A stretch of DNA of 42,725 bases, taken from assembly GCA_945890715.1 (NCBI GenBank), contig CAMDCX010000014.1, forward strand, positions 1 through 42,725, given 5' to 3'. Each line of letters starts with the position of its first letter. The stretch's first letter is position 1. The position numbers were made by a program, and so were the translations under genes. Shown in pieces: positions 1 through 8,355 of the stretch. The notes beneath the pieces were generated by a model. It did not search any database. It saw only the letters and a list, made by a program, of their open reading frames with translations, and was not told the DNA's origin. The DNA is from PVC group bacterium (GTDB taxonomy: Bacteria; Verrucomicrobiota; Kiritimatiellia; CAIKKV01; CAITUY01).

Positions 1-2
1 TC

Positions 3-164
3 CTCAGCGGCACGTTCTATTCCACTCAGAATCCCGTGGCGATCATCAATGGATCGTCCCTGAAGGAAGGGGAGACTGTGGGGCCCTACCAGGTGATCAA
101 AATCCTGCCCCGTAGTGTGATTCTGAAGTCCAGCAGCGGTGAAATTGAACTCAGGCTGCAATAA
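3..164 (+). CDS. C-terminal end of a GspB-like (type II secretion associated) protein, partial
   Basis: An open frame runs in from the left edge and stops with TAA at 162-164, giving 53 codons. The readable tail contains INGSSLKEGETVGPYQV followed by a short beta-rich stretch ending IELRLQ. The pattern 'I-N-G, then hydrophobic-K-x-G-x-x-V, then a repeated beta hairpin' is what the C-terminal domain of GspB/PulB-type secretion proteins looks like, a small periplasmic domain that helps the type II secretion system assemble. The N-terminus lies outside the window, so a signal anchor cannot be checked. Other periplasmic beta-domain proteins could end the same way, so the family call is only moderate. 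The reading frame itself is secure. Confidence 0.5.
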   Translation, partial: LSGTFYSTQNPVAIINGSSLKEGETVGPYQVIKILPRSVILKSSSGEIELRLQ

Positions 165-194
165 GACTGGATTTTTTGTAAGGAATGCCTCCTC

Positions 195-229
195 TTGAGT
201 AATACGGAAGAGAGGCGTATAAACGCCTC
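195..229 (+). promoter_or_regulatory. Sigma70-like promoter with a palindrome over the -10, upstream of the macroglobulin gene
   Basis: TTGAGT (195-200) and TATAAA (218-223) are separated by exactly 17 bases, a good housekeeping promoter. A perfect inverted repeat, GAGGCGT (212-218) and ACGCCTC (223-229) with a 4-base spacer, straddles the -10 box and could be an operator. A third copy of GAGGCGT lies at 241-247, inside the ribosome-binding region of the next gene. Start position and regulation are inferred. Confidence 0.5.
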
Positions 230-248
230 GGTTCAATGAGGAGGCGTT

Positions 249-3200
249 ATGAAGACTCTGGGTATTGTGGCGTTTGTCTCGATTCTCTCCCTGGCTCCAC
301 CCATGCTGGCTCAATTCAGTCAGCCTGCCCCGGATCGAGAACTCCTCCGGAAACAGGCCCAGAAGCATCAGCAGCAGGGCAACTTCAAGGAGGCTCTGGA
401 GGCCTATACGACGCTTGCGACCGACTCGCAGGAGAATCCCGCGCTTGTGGGAAATGACCTGCAGGGTGCCGTATCCTGTATGCAGTCCCTCAACCGGATC
501 GGTGAGGCGGATGCCTTTCGCGAGAAGGTGGTGGAGCTTCATGCGGAGAATTGGCGGGCTCTTGCGGCCGCGGCGAACAGTCTGTTCCAGGGCGATCACA
601 ACGGAACCCTTGTGGCGGGCGTGTTTGAACGGGGGCCGCATCGCGGGCAGGGACGGTTTGTAAATGCCGAGGAGCGCGACCGGATTCGTGCCCTGCAGTG
701 GATGGTCAAAGCCATGACCCTTCTAGAGGTCCTTCCCCAGTCCCCGGGTTGGGAGGCGGGCTCCTTTTACGAGGAGTTTGCCCGTATGCTGATGGGGTTC
801 CGTTCTTATCACGACGCTTGGCGATTACAGGTTCTGAGCGACCTGGCGGTTTTACCTGATTACGAGGATGGGAATCTCTACTGGCGAGCCCGGGGACAAA
901 CCCGGGGTGCTCCGGTCGATGAAAAAGGGAATCCAATTTTCTACAGTGTGCCAGCCCGCTATGAAGCCACCACGAACGATGGCGAACGCTGGCGCTGGAT
1001 GTTGAAGCGGGCGGTGGATCATGACCGATCCCGGGCACAATCCATTCAGCATACCTTTGTCGGGTTCCTGAGCCAGCAGTTCGGGGTGGAGACCCTCGCG
1101 TGGGGCGGGTGGCAGGTTCCGCGAATGGATGAGGATGACCCCAAGGCCGCTACAGCCACCCTGGCGCTCCACACACTTGGCGATAACGAGACGGTCGCCC
1201 GACTCGCCACGGGAATCAAGCGGTTCACTCTGCCTGATGAGTTTGATTTCATCCGGCTCTACAGGGATCTGGCTGGTGATGTGAAATCCGGTTATGCGGA
1301 ATCGGCTCTGAACTCACTTGCCGAAATCTTTACGAACCGTCGCCAATATGAGCAGGCGGCTGGATACTGGCGCGCGAGCATCAAGACCCATGGCCCTGGA
1401 TCGGATAACTGGAAACAAAAGAAACTCGATCAGATCGTCGGGAATTGGGGCCGGTTCGAGCCGTCCATGACCCATCCGGCCGGGCCGGGCGCCTCCTTGG
1501 AATACCGGTTTAGAAACGGTGAGAAGGTGGTTTTCGATGCCCGTGAAATCAAGGTTCATGAATTGCTGGCCGACCTCAAGGATTACCTCAAGTCCAATCC
1601 CCGCGAATTGGATTGGAATCGGATGTCGCTGGACAACATCGGAATGATGCTGGTCGAGAAGAACCAGGCGAAGTATCTTGGCCGGGAAGCGGCCCGATGG
1701 GAGTTGCCCCTCACCCCGAAGCCGCATCATTTCGACAAGGTCGTGACCGTGAAGACCGGGCTCAAGGCGGCGGGCGCCTATCTACTGACCGCCACAATGG
1801 CCAACGGCAATGTGAGCAAGATCGTGGTCTGGGTGAATGATACGGTGATTGCCCGCAAACAAACCGACAAAGCCTCGCTGTATTATGTGGCTGATGCGGT
1901 TACCGGAAAGCCGCTCGGGGGCGTGAATGTCGAGTGCTTCGGCTACCGGCAGGAGTATATCCAGGGATGGAAGTCGATTGGGCGGCAATTCAACGTCCTC
2001 ACCACCGCATTTGCTGAAACCACCGATCCGGACGGCCTGGTGAGCCCAGCCAAAAAGGATCTGGATCAGCACTACCAGTGGTTGGTGATTGCGACAACGG
2101 CCAACGGGCGGCTCGCCGTTCTCGGATTTTCATCGGTCTGGTACGGGACGTATTACGACCAGGAATACAACCAGCAGAAAGTGTTTGGCATCACGGATCG
2201 CCCGGTCTATCGGCCGGATCAGAAGGTGAATTTCAAATTCTGGATCCGGCATGCCCGCTACGATGAGGACAATACCTCGGATTACGCGAATAAGGAATTC
2301 ACCGTGGTTGTCACGAATCCAAAGGGCGACAAGGTGTTCGAGAAAGCCTTCAAGACCGATGCCGTGGCCGGACTTCAGGGGGAGATGGCGCTCCCGAAGG
2401 ATGCGGCGCTGGGCCAGTATTATGCCTCGATCAAAGGATCCGGCTGGGGTGGGGGTGGAGTCAATTTCCGGGTTGAAGAATACAAGAAACCCGAGTTCGA
2501 AGTGACCGTTGACGCGCCAAAAGAACCGGTAATGTTGGGCGAGTCGATTACGGCGACGATCAAGGCAAAGTATTATTTCGGCACCGCCGTCACCAAGGCC
2601 AAGGTCAAAGTCAAGGTCACCCGTTCCAGTTATAGCGCCACCTGGTATCCGCCGATGCCGTGGGACTGGTTCTACGGGCCCGGCTACTGGTGGTTCGCGT
2701 CCGACTCTGCCTGGTTCCCGGGCTGGCGGGACTGGGGCTGTTTCTGTCCGCGAGGCTGGTGGTGGCCTGCTCCGCAAACTCCGCCCGAGCTGGTGGCCGA
2801 GGTGGAGGTTCCCATCGGGGCGGACGGCGTCGTGAAACTTCCGATCGACACCGCGCTGGCAAAGGAATTACACGGTGACACGGATCACAAGTTCGAGATT
2901 ACCGCCGAGGTGACGGACGAGTCCCGCCGCACGATTGTCGGGCAGGGGACGGTGCTGGTAGCGCGCAAGCCCTTCAAGGTCACCGCCTGGGTTGACCGGG
3001 GTCATTATCGTCCCGGCGATGTCGTCAGGGCTGATTTTGCCGCAAGGACGCTCGATGGCAAGCCAGTAAAAGGACGAGGCGAACTGGTGTTGTACAGGAT
3101 TCACTATAAGGATGATGCTCCAGTCGAGAAAGTGGTTCGGAAGTGGGATCTCGATACGAATGAGGAAGGCCTGGCCACGCAACAGATCCAGGCCTCGGCG

Positions 3201-6200
3201 GCGGGCCAGTATCGCCTGTCCTACACCCTGAAGGACGCCAAGCGCCATTCCATCGAGGGTGGGTATGTGTTTGTGGTGCGGGGTGAGGGATTTGACGGGC
3301 GGGACTTCAAGTTCAGCGAAATTGAGTTGATCCCCGAAAACCGGGAATACCGGCCTGGCGAAAAGGTGCGCCTGATGATCAATACCGATCACCCCGGCGC
3401 CACGATCCTGCTTTTTGTTCGTCCGGCAAACGGGGTTTACCTGAAGCCGAAACTACTGCGCCTGGTCGGCAAGAGCACGATGGAAGAAATCGAAGTCATG
3501 AAGAAGGACATGCCGAACTTCTTTGTCGAGGCGATGACCGTGTTTGACGGCAGGGTATACAGTCAGACCCGTGAAATCATTGTCCCGCCTGAAAAGCGGG
3601 TTCTGAATGTCGAGGTGCTGCCTTCCGCTGAAAAAGTCAAACCGGGCGAGACGGCCAAGATCAAGGTTCGCGTGACCGACTTTTTTGGAAACCCCTTGGC
3701 CGGTTCCACGGTGATGAGCGTCTATGACAAGTCGGTAGAGTATATTTCCGGTGGTTCCAATGTGGCCGGGATTCGCGATTTCTTCTGGAAATGGCGGAGA
3801 CATCACACTCCTCGTACGGAGAGCAATACCGATCGGTGGTTTCCAAACCTGACACCCAACCGCATGCTGGCCATGGCTAACCTGGGGTTGTTCGGGGAGA
3901 CTGTTGTGGATGAGGTGGGGTTTGACAGGGACAGAGGCATGGTGATGAGCGGCGGTTTTGGCACTGGCGGGTCGCGACGGGCGGGGCGCTTAATGAAGAT
4001 GTCTGAGGGGCGGGCGGATGGTATGACGATGTCGTTCGCCGCAGCGGCTTCCCCCGTCTCCGGGGCGATGGATTTAATGATGGAGAGCGAAAACAAGAAA
4101 GAAGATCGTCAGGCTGGTGGCGAAGCCGGTGCAGTTGCCGAGCCGACGGTGCGCTCTGAATTCGCCGATACGGCCTACTGGAATCCTTCGCTAACCGCTG
4201 ACTCCAACGGCATGGCAGAGGTTAGTTTCAAGATGCCGGAGAACCTGACCGGGTGGAAGATCAAAACCTGGGCGATGGGGCAGGGGACGAAGGTGGGGGA
4301 GGGCGTTGCCGAGGTGGTGACGGCTAAAAATGTGATGCTCAGATTGCAGGCGCCCCGGTTCTTTGTGGAGAAGGATGAAGTGGTGCTGTCGGCCAATATT
4401 CATAACGCCCTGAAATCGGACAAGTCGGTTCAGGCGGTGCTGGAGGTCGAGGGGGGGTGTCTGGAAATCATGGGCAAGGCCCGGCAGACGCTGAAAATTA
4501 AAGCGAGCGATGAACAGCGCGTGGATTGGCGCGTCAAGGTGGTGAAGGAGGGTCAGGCGGTTGTCCGCATGAAGGCCCTGACGGACGAGGAATCCGACGC
4601 CATGGAGATGAAGTTCCCGGTTTATGTCCACGGGATGCTCAAGACTGAATCCTGGTCCGGTGTGTTGCGACCGGATCGCGATCGCCAGGATTTTACGATC
4701 ACGGTTCCCGAAGCGCGACGCCCTGAACAATCGCGGCTGGAGATCCGGTATTCGCCAACCCTGGCCGGCGCCCTGGTGGATGCGCTTCCCTATCTGGTGG
4801 ATTATCCTTACGGCTGCACCGAGCAGACCCTCAACCGGTTCCTGCCCACGGTGCTCGTTCAGAAATCGCTCAAGGATATGGGATTGGATCTCAAAGCGAT
4901 CCAGGCGAAACGGACGAATCTGAATGCGCAGGAAATCGGAGACGACCAAGAGCGGGCGGCCCAGTGGAAGCGGAACAATCCCCCCAATCCGGGCGAGGAT
5001 CGTAATCCGGTGTTTGACGAGGCCGTGGTGACCGATATGGTCAAACAGGGGCTCAAGGCGCTGACGGCCATGCAATGTGACGATGGTGGCTGGGGCTGGT
5101 TTTCCGGCTGGGGCGAGCGGTCCTGGCCGCACACTACGGCAACTGTTGTTCATGGCCTCCAGATCGCGAAACAAAATGGCGTGGCCCTGGTGCCCGGAGT
5201 TCTGGAGCGCGGTGTGGACTGGCTTGGAAAAGCCCAGGCCGAGGAGTTGCGGAAGTTGAGGAATGCCTCGCTGCACCTGACATTGTTGGACTGCAAATAC
5301 CATGCCGACGATATGGATGCGTTTACCTACATGGTTTTGGTGGACGCGGGTCGGGACAATTCCTCCATGCGCGATTACCTATACAACGGCCGGACAAACC
5401 TGTCGGTGTACGCCAAGGCGATGTTCGGGTTGGCGCTGCACAAGAGCGGGCAGGTTGAGAAGCGCGACATGATCCTTCGCAATATCGAGCAGTATCTGGT
5501 TCGGGACCCGGAGAACCAGACGGCGCACCTTAATCTTGGCAATTCCGGGTTTTGGTGGTGCTGGTATGGCAGCGAGAACGAGGCGCATGCCTATTATTTG
5601 AAATTGCTTGCGGCGACAGCGCCCAAGAGCGAGGTGGCGTCTGAACTGGTCAAATACCTGCTAAACAACCGCAAGCACGCCAGTTATTGGAATTCCACAC
5701 GCGACACCGCGCTGTGTATTGAGGCGATGGCGGACTATCTCAAGGCGAGCGGAGAGGACAAGCCAGATATGACGGTGGAGATTTATGTGGATGGCGCCAA
5801 GGTTAAGGAAAGTCGGATTACGGCCGAAACTCTATTCTCCTTTGACAATAAACTCGTGCTTGAAGGGGCGGCGGTGACGACCGGAACGCATCAGGTTGAG
5901 GTGCGTCGGCGCGGGACTGGCCCGGTGTATTTCAATGCCTATCTGACGAACTTCACCCTGGAAGATCCGATCAAGCGGGCGGGCTTGGAGATCAAGGTGA
6001 ATCGGTCTGTTTACAAACTGATTCCGGCCAACAAGACCATCAAGGCGGCGGGCTCGCGCGGTCAGGCGCTGGATCAGAAGGTGGAGAAATATGAGCGAAA
6101 ACGGCTGACGGATGGCGACACGCTCAAGAGCGGCGACTTGGTTGAGGTGGAGCTCGAGATTGCCAGCAAGAATGACTACGAATATATCATTTTTGAGGAC

Positions 6201-6458
6201 ATGAAAGCGGCCGGCTTTGAGGCCGTCGAAGTGCGGAGCGGGTTCAACGGGAATGATATGGGCGCCTTTGTAGAGTTTCGTGACGAGCGGGTTTGTTTCT
6301 TTGTCCGTCAGTTGGCTCGCGGCCAGAACAGTGTGAGCTATCGGCTGCGGGCCGAGATCCCCGGCATATTCAGCGCCCTTCCAACAAAAGCCAGCGCCAT
6401 GTATGCCCCGGAACTCAAGGCCAATTCCGACGAGATCAAGTTGCGGATTGAGGATTGA
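249..6458 (+). CDS. Bacterial alpha-2-macroglobulin family protein with intact thioester
   Basis: This is a 2069-residue exported protein. An N-terminal signal peptide (cleavage probably after PMLA) is followed by a TPR-like helical region (about residues 30-190), then a long array of macroglobulin beta domains. The thioester motif GCTEQ is present, with Cys1523 and Gln1526, so it can covalently trap attacking proteases in the periplasm or at the surface. Residues about 798-845 form a very Trp-, Pro- and Gly-rich insert that I recall from planctomycete relatives. Residues about 1230-1300 are Gly/Ala/Met/Glu-rich and probably form the flexible bait-like segment. There is no lipobox, unlike E. 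coli YfhM, and no pbpC neighbour. The ATG at 249 follows a strong GAGGAGG ribosome site. Family assignment is very secure; role in defence against host or competitor proteases is inferred from the family. Confidence 0.93.
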   Translation: MKTLGIVAFVSILSLAPPMLAQFSQPAPDRELLRKQAQKHQQQGNFKEALEAYTTLATDSQENPALVGNDLQGAVSCMQSLNRIGEADAFREKVVELHAENWRALAAAANSLFQGDHNGTLVAGVFERGPHRGQGRFVNAEERDRIRALQWMVKAMTLLEVLPQSPGWEAGSFYEEFARMLMGFRSYHDAWRLQVLSDLAVLPDYEDGNLYWRARGQTRGAPVDEKGNPIFYSVPARYEATTNDGERWRWMLKRAVDHDRSRAQSIQHTFVGFLSQQFGVETLAWGGWQVPRMDEDDPKAATATLALHTLGDNETVARLATGIKRFTLPDEFDFIRLYRDLAGDVKSGYAESALNSLAEIFTNRRQYEQAAGYWRASIKTHGPGSDNWKQKKLDQIVGNWGRFEPSMTHPAGPGASLEYRFRNGEKVVFDAREIKVHELLADLKDYLKSNPRELDWNRMSLDNIGMMLVEKNQAKYLGREAARWELPLTPKPHHFDKVVTVKTGLKAAGAYLLTATMANGNVSKIVVWVNDTVIARKQTDKASLYYVADAVTGKPLGGVNVECFGYRQEYIQGWKSIGRQFNVLTTAFAETTDPDGLVSPAKKDLDQHYQWLVIATTANGRLAVLGFSSVWYGTYYDQEYNQQKVFGITDRPVYRPDQKVNFKFWIRHARYDEDNTSDYANKEFTVVVTNPKGDKVFEKAFKTDAVAGLQGEMALPKDAALGQYYASIKGSGWGGGGVNFRVEEYKKPEFEVTVDAPKEPVMLGESITATIKAKYYFGTAVTKAKVKVKVTRSSYSATWYPPMPWDWFYGPGYWWFASDSAWFPGWRDWGCFCPRGWWWPAPQTPPELVAEVEVPIGADGVVKLPIDTALAKELHGDTDHKFEITAEVTDESRRTIVGQGTVLVARKPFKVTAWVDRGHYRPGDVVRADFAARTLDGKPVKGRGELVLYRIHYKDDAPVEKVVRKWDLDTNEEGLATQQIQASAAGQYRLSYTLKDAKRHSIEGGYVFVVRGEGFDGRDFKFSEIELIPENREYRPGEKVRLMINTDHPGATILLFVRPANGVYLKPKLLRLVGKSTMEEIEVMKKDMPNFFVEAMTVFDGRVYSQTREIIVPPEKRVLNVEVLPSAEKVKPGETAKIKVRVTDFFGNPLAGSTVMSVYDKSVEYISGGSNVAGIRDFFWKWRRHHTPRTESNTDRWFPNLTPNRMLAMANLGLFGETVVDEVGFDRDRGMVMSGGFGTGGSRRAGRLMKMSEGRADGMTMSFAAAASPVSGAMDLMMESENKKEDRQAGGEAGAVAEPTVRSEFADTAYWNPSLTADSNGMAEVSFKMPENLTGWKIKTWAMGQGTKVGEGVAEVVTAKNVMLRLQAPRFFVEKDEVVLSANIHNALKSDKSVQAVLEVEGGCLEIMGKARQTLKIKASDEQRVDWRVKVVKEGQAVVRMKALTDEESDAMEMKFPVYVHGMLKTESWSGVLRPDRDRQDFTITVPEARRPEQSRLEIRYSPTLAGALVDALPYLVDYPYGCTEQTLNRFLPTVLVQKSLKDMGLDLKAIQAKRTNLNAQEIGDDQERAAQWKRNNPPNPGEDRNPVFDEAVVTDMVKQGLKALTAMQCDDGGWGWFSGWGERSWPHTTATVVHGLQIAKQNGVALVPGVLERGVDWLGKAQAEELRKLRNASLHLTLLDCKYHADDMDAFTYMVLVDAGRDNSSMRDYLYNGRTNLSVYAKAMFGLALHKSGQVEKRDMILRNIEQYLVRDPENQTAHLNLGNSGFWWCWYGSENEAHAYYLKLLAATAPKSEVASELVKYLLNNRKHASYWNSTRDTALCIEAMADYLKASGEDKPDMTVEIYVDGAKVKESRITAETLFSFDNKLVLEGAAVTTGTHQVEVRRRGTGPVYFNAYLTNFTLEDPIKRAGLEIKVNRSVYKLIPANKTIKAAGSRGQALDQKVEKYERKRLTDGDTLKSGDLVEVELEIASKNDYEYIIFEDMKAAGFEAVEVRSGFNGNDMGAFVEFRDERVCFFVRQLARGQNSVSYRLRAEIPGIFSALPTKASAMYAPELKANSDEIKLRIED

Positions 6459-6464
6459 TAAGGA

Positions 6465-6499
6465 GGCTTTTTGACGAACATCAGATCTTCAAAAAAGCC
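6465..6499. terminator. Weak inverted repeat after the macroglobulin gene
   Basis: GGCTTTTTG (6465-6473) can pair with AAAAAAGCC (6491-6499) across a 17-base loop. It sits seven bases after the stop codon. The stem is mostly A-T and no classic GC stem plus T-run follows, so it is only a candidate terminator. The rest of 6500-6605 shows nothing I can name. Confidence 0.25.
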
Positions 6500-6606
6500 A
6501 ATGCTAAACAGGTTATGCAAGAGGTCGTCACCCTTCCGGACAGCCCTGGCTCCTTTGTATCAGGACGGATCTTAAGCGGCTGATAGCCTGAACCAGAATA
6601 TCAGAA

Positions 6607-6635
6607 TTGAATACGACAAGATCAAACGATACAAT
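6607..6635 (+). promoter_or_regulatory. Promoter of the toxin-antitoxin pair
   Basis: TTGAAT (6607-6612) and TACAAT (6630-6635) with a 17-base spacer form a convincing sigma70-type promoter. Transcription would begin near 6642, which leaves room for the GGAGGA site at 6647-6652 and supports translation from the ATG at 6660 rather than 6645. Confidence 0.5.
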
Positions 6636-6659
6636 AAGGCTAAGATGGAGGAAGATCTT

Positions 6660-6878
6660 ATGGAAATTGCATTACCCCTTAATAAAATGACTGTTTCTGA
6701 CAAATTCAAGATTCTGGAAGAAATATGGGACAGTCTTAAAAGTACTCCAAAAGATGTTCCTATTCCGGCTTGGCATGCTGATGTATTAAAGGCACGAGAA
6801 TTAAGGGTTCAGGAAGGAACCTCAATGTACGGGGATTGGGGTGATGCCAAACGGCGTATTCGAGAACGAACCCGGTGA
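6660..6878 (+). CDS. Addiction-module antitoxin (TIGR02574/PF09720-like)
   Basis: This 72-residue acidic/basic helical protein has the family hallmarks: an N-terminal helix ending in KFKILEEIWDSL, then PIPAWH, then a C-terminal DAKRRIRERTR. It is the antitoxin of RelE/ParE-type plasmid-stabilisation modules, binding and neutralising the toxin and normally repressing the shared promoter. ATG 6660 is preferred because GGAGGA sits seven bases upstream; the earlier ATG at 6645 overlaps that site. It overlaps the downstream toxin gene by 4 bases (ATGAAA inside the stop), typical of coupled pairs. The local base composition is more AT-rich than the flanking genes, a sign of horizontal acquisition. 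The partner toxin is broken, so the antitoxin may now be an orphan. Confidence 0.82.
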   Translation: MEIALPLNKMTVSDKFKILEEIWDSLKSTPKDVPIPAWHADVLKARELRVQEGTSMYGDWGDAKRRIRERTR

Positions 6879-7069
6879 AAATCAGGATTCTTGATGAAGC
6901 TGAACAGGATCTGGTCGATGGAACCTTGTTTTATGAAGCCCAAGACCGGGGTCTTGGCGACTATTTTTTCGATTCGCTATCTGCCGATATTGACTCACTT
7001 CAGCTTTTTGGCGGGATTCATCCAATTCGCTCGGGGAGTCACTGTTTACTTGCATCGCGCTTCCCTTAG
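6875..7069 (+). pseudogene. Truncated ParE/RelE-family toxin
   Basis: The first 64 residues match the usual start of RelE/ParE-type toxins: MKIRILDEAEQDL, then FYEAQDRGLGDYF, then GIHPIRSG and LLASRFP. Full-length members are about 95-100 residues and continue with the beta strands that carry the arginine and the hydrophobic C-terminus. Here a TAG stop follows RFP, and no frame downstream (7070-7145) restores the missing third. The most likely reading is a toxin inactivated by deletion of its 3' end. An unusual short but functional toxin cannot be ruled out from sequence alone. Confidence 0.75.
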
Positions 7070-7105
7070 CGACCAGATAATGAGACTAAAAACTTCGTAA
7101 AAACG

Positions 7106-7146
7106 GGTGACACTTCTGGCGGGAAACCGAGTGAAGGAGTGTTACC
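7106..7146. terminator. Imperfect inverted repeat between the toxin remnant and the minus-strand genes
   Basis: GGTGACACT (7106-7114) and AGTGTTACC (7138-7146) are complementary at 8 of 9 positions. The structure lies between two convergent units and touches the stop codon of the minus-strand gene, so it may act as a two-way terminator. It could instead be a scar of the element that removed the toxin's end. Confidence 0.3.
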
Positions 7147-7325
7147 TATGGCTTGACCGTCTGGTTTTTCAATCTCTGCTCATAAAGGCAGCGCTCGCGA
7201 GTATTCCGGCGCACCGTAGCTTGGGCGTCTCCCCAGGTGATCATGTCCTGGATCAGGCGCCAACGGGTGCGGGGATCCAGATGACGATCCCGCTTGAGTT
7301 CTTCCTGAAGCTTAAGGGTGTTCAT
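7146..7325 (-). CDS. Small basic helical protein, partner of the upstream nucleotidyltransferase
   Basis: The 59-residue product starts MNTLKLQEELKRDRHL and is rich in Arg and Lys, predicted to be mainly helical. I do not recognise a family. Its ATG lies 14 bases inside the end of the nucleotidyltransferase gene and follows a GTGGGG purine stretch, so the two are translationally coupled. A longer open frame extends upstream to 7565 but that part is antisense-frame shadow of the nucleotidyltransferase. The overlap suggests a functional pair, perhaps a toxin-antitoxin type arrangement; this is inference only. Confidence 0.55.
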   Translation of the reverse strand: MNTLKLQEELKRDRHLDPRTRWRLIQDMITWGDAQATVRRNTRERCLYEQRLKNQTVKP

Positions 7326-7803
7326 GTTGCCCCACAACTTTTTGCAATTCACGGATCCGGTCCATTTTCCGGGATTCCGGCTCAAGACATAACTGGCATG
7401 TGAGCATGTCCGCATCCGACAGCCCTTGATACGCCGTTCCATCCGCAGTATGTCCCGTGATCGAGGTTTTATATGAGTCACTCCAACTGACCAGGCCGCG
7501 AACATTCCGGAAGATGTCGATCGCGCCGGACGGACTTGCCATGCAATAGACGGCCTGCCGGTCAAGCCATCCCGGGGACATCAACGACACGGCGCCCCAC
7601 TCCTCCTCCGTGGCGCCCCACTCGGCCTTCAATTCCGAAAGGGCTATTTCGCAGGCCCGCCGGTTGGGCTCGGTATCATCAATCCAGAAATCCACATCGT
7701 AGGTCATGACGGGCTTATGCCGGAGCAGAAAGTTCATTCCGCCGATCAGAAGATAGCGGACTTCATAGTGATTCATCACGGACAGGATGTGGTCAACATT
7801 CAT
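7312..7803 (-). CDS. Nucleotidyltransferase-fold protein (AbiEii/MNT-like)
   Basis: This 163-residue protein has the nucleotidyltransferase core: YLLIGGMNFLL places the paired glycines at residues 21-22, and TYDVDFWID carries the metal-binding aspartates Asp36 and Asp38. Family members transfer a nucleotide to RNA or protein targets, and many are halves of toxin-antitoxin or phage-defence modules. It overlaps the 59-residue downstream gene by 14 bases. There is no HEPN partner in sight. Substrate and role cannot be told from sequence. The fold call rests on the GG and DxD signatures, which are clear. Confidence 0.7.
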   Translation of the reverse strand: MNVDHILSVMNHYEVRYLLIGGMNFLLRHKPVMTYDVDFWIDDTEPNRRACEIALSELKAEWGATEEEWGAVSLMSPGWLDRQAVYCMASPSGAIDIFRNVRGLVSWSDSYKTSITGHTADGTAYQGLSDADMLTCQLCLEPESRKMDRIRELQKVVGQHEHP

Positions 7804-7849
7804 ATTTTCAAACTAGCACAGAACACCATCCCCGTCATGGGGGAAATTA

Positions 7850-8314
7850 TCAAGGGGCGTGAAGCTGGCGGAAGGCCTCATAGGCCGTGATCGACACGGC
7901 GTTGGCGAGGTTGATGCTGCGTGCGTGTTCGCCCGGCATCGGAATCTGGAAGAGGCGGTCGGTGTAGCGGGCATAGAAGTCCTTTGGCAGGCCGCTTCCT
8001 TCGCTGCCGAAGACCAGCGCATCGTTTGGCTGGAAGGAGCAGTGGTAGAGTGAGGTTTCGCCGTGTGTGCTCAGGAAGAAAAGCCGAGGCGGGTGGACGG
8101 TCTCAAGAAACTGGTTCCACGAGTCATGAACCGTCAGGAGGAGATGTTCCCAATAGTCCAGGCCTGAGCGCCGGAGATGGGATTCCGTCAGGCGGAATCC
8201 GAGGGGTTTGATCAGGTGAAGGGGGCAGTCGAGGCCGACGCAAACCCGCCCGATCGCTCCGGTGTTATGGGGGATTTCAGGGTGAATGAGGACAATATGT
8301 ATCGGCGTTGGCAT
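7850..8314 (-). CDS. trmL: tRNA (cytidine(34)-2'-O)-methyltransferase TrmL
   Basis: The 154-residue SPOUT-class enzyme methylates the 2'-OH of the wobble base (C34/U34) in tRNA-Leu isoacceptors using S-adenosylmethionine. The three SPOUT motifs that form the trefoil knot are all readable: NTGAIGRVC near the N-terminus, VFGSEGSGLP in the middle, and IPMPGEHARSINLANAV near the C-terminus. Length equals the usual 150-160 residues. The protein is cytoplasmic and acts as a dimer. It sits alone between two nucleotidyltransferase genes, which suggests a conserved housekeeping gene bracketed by accessory insertions. Confidence 0.92.
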   Translation of the reverse strand: MPTPIHIVLIHPEIPHNTGAIGRVCVGLDCPLHLIKPLGFRLTESHLRRSGLDYWEHLLLTVHDSWNQFLETVHPPRLFFLSTHGETSLYHCSFQPNDALVFGSEGSGLPKDFYARYTDRLFQIPMPGEHARSINLANAVSITAYEAFRQLHAP

Positions 8315-8355
8315 GGGGTTAAGCGAACTTTTTCAAGCTAGCACAGAAGACCTTT

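Noticed and set aside
4191-5303. A 370-codon minus-strand frame inside the macroglobulin gene.
   Set aside because: No domain signature, and the plus strand codes the thioester region there.
7105-7147. A complete insertion sequence or MITE.
   Set aside because: Only short imperfect inverted ends are visible, with no transposase and no clear target duplication.
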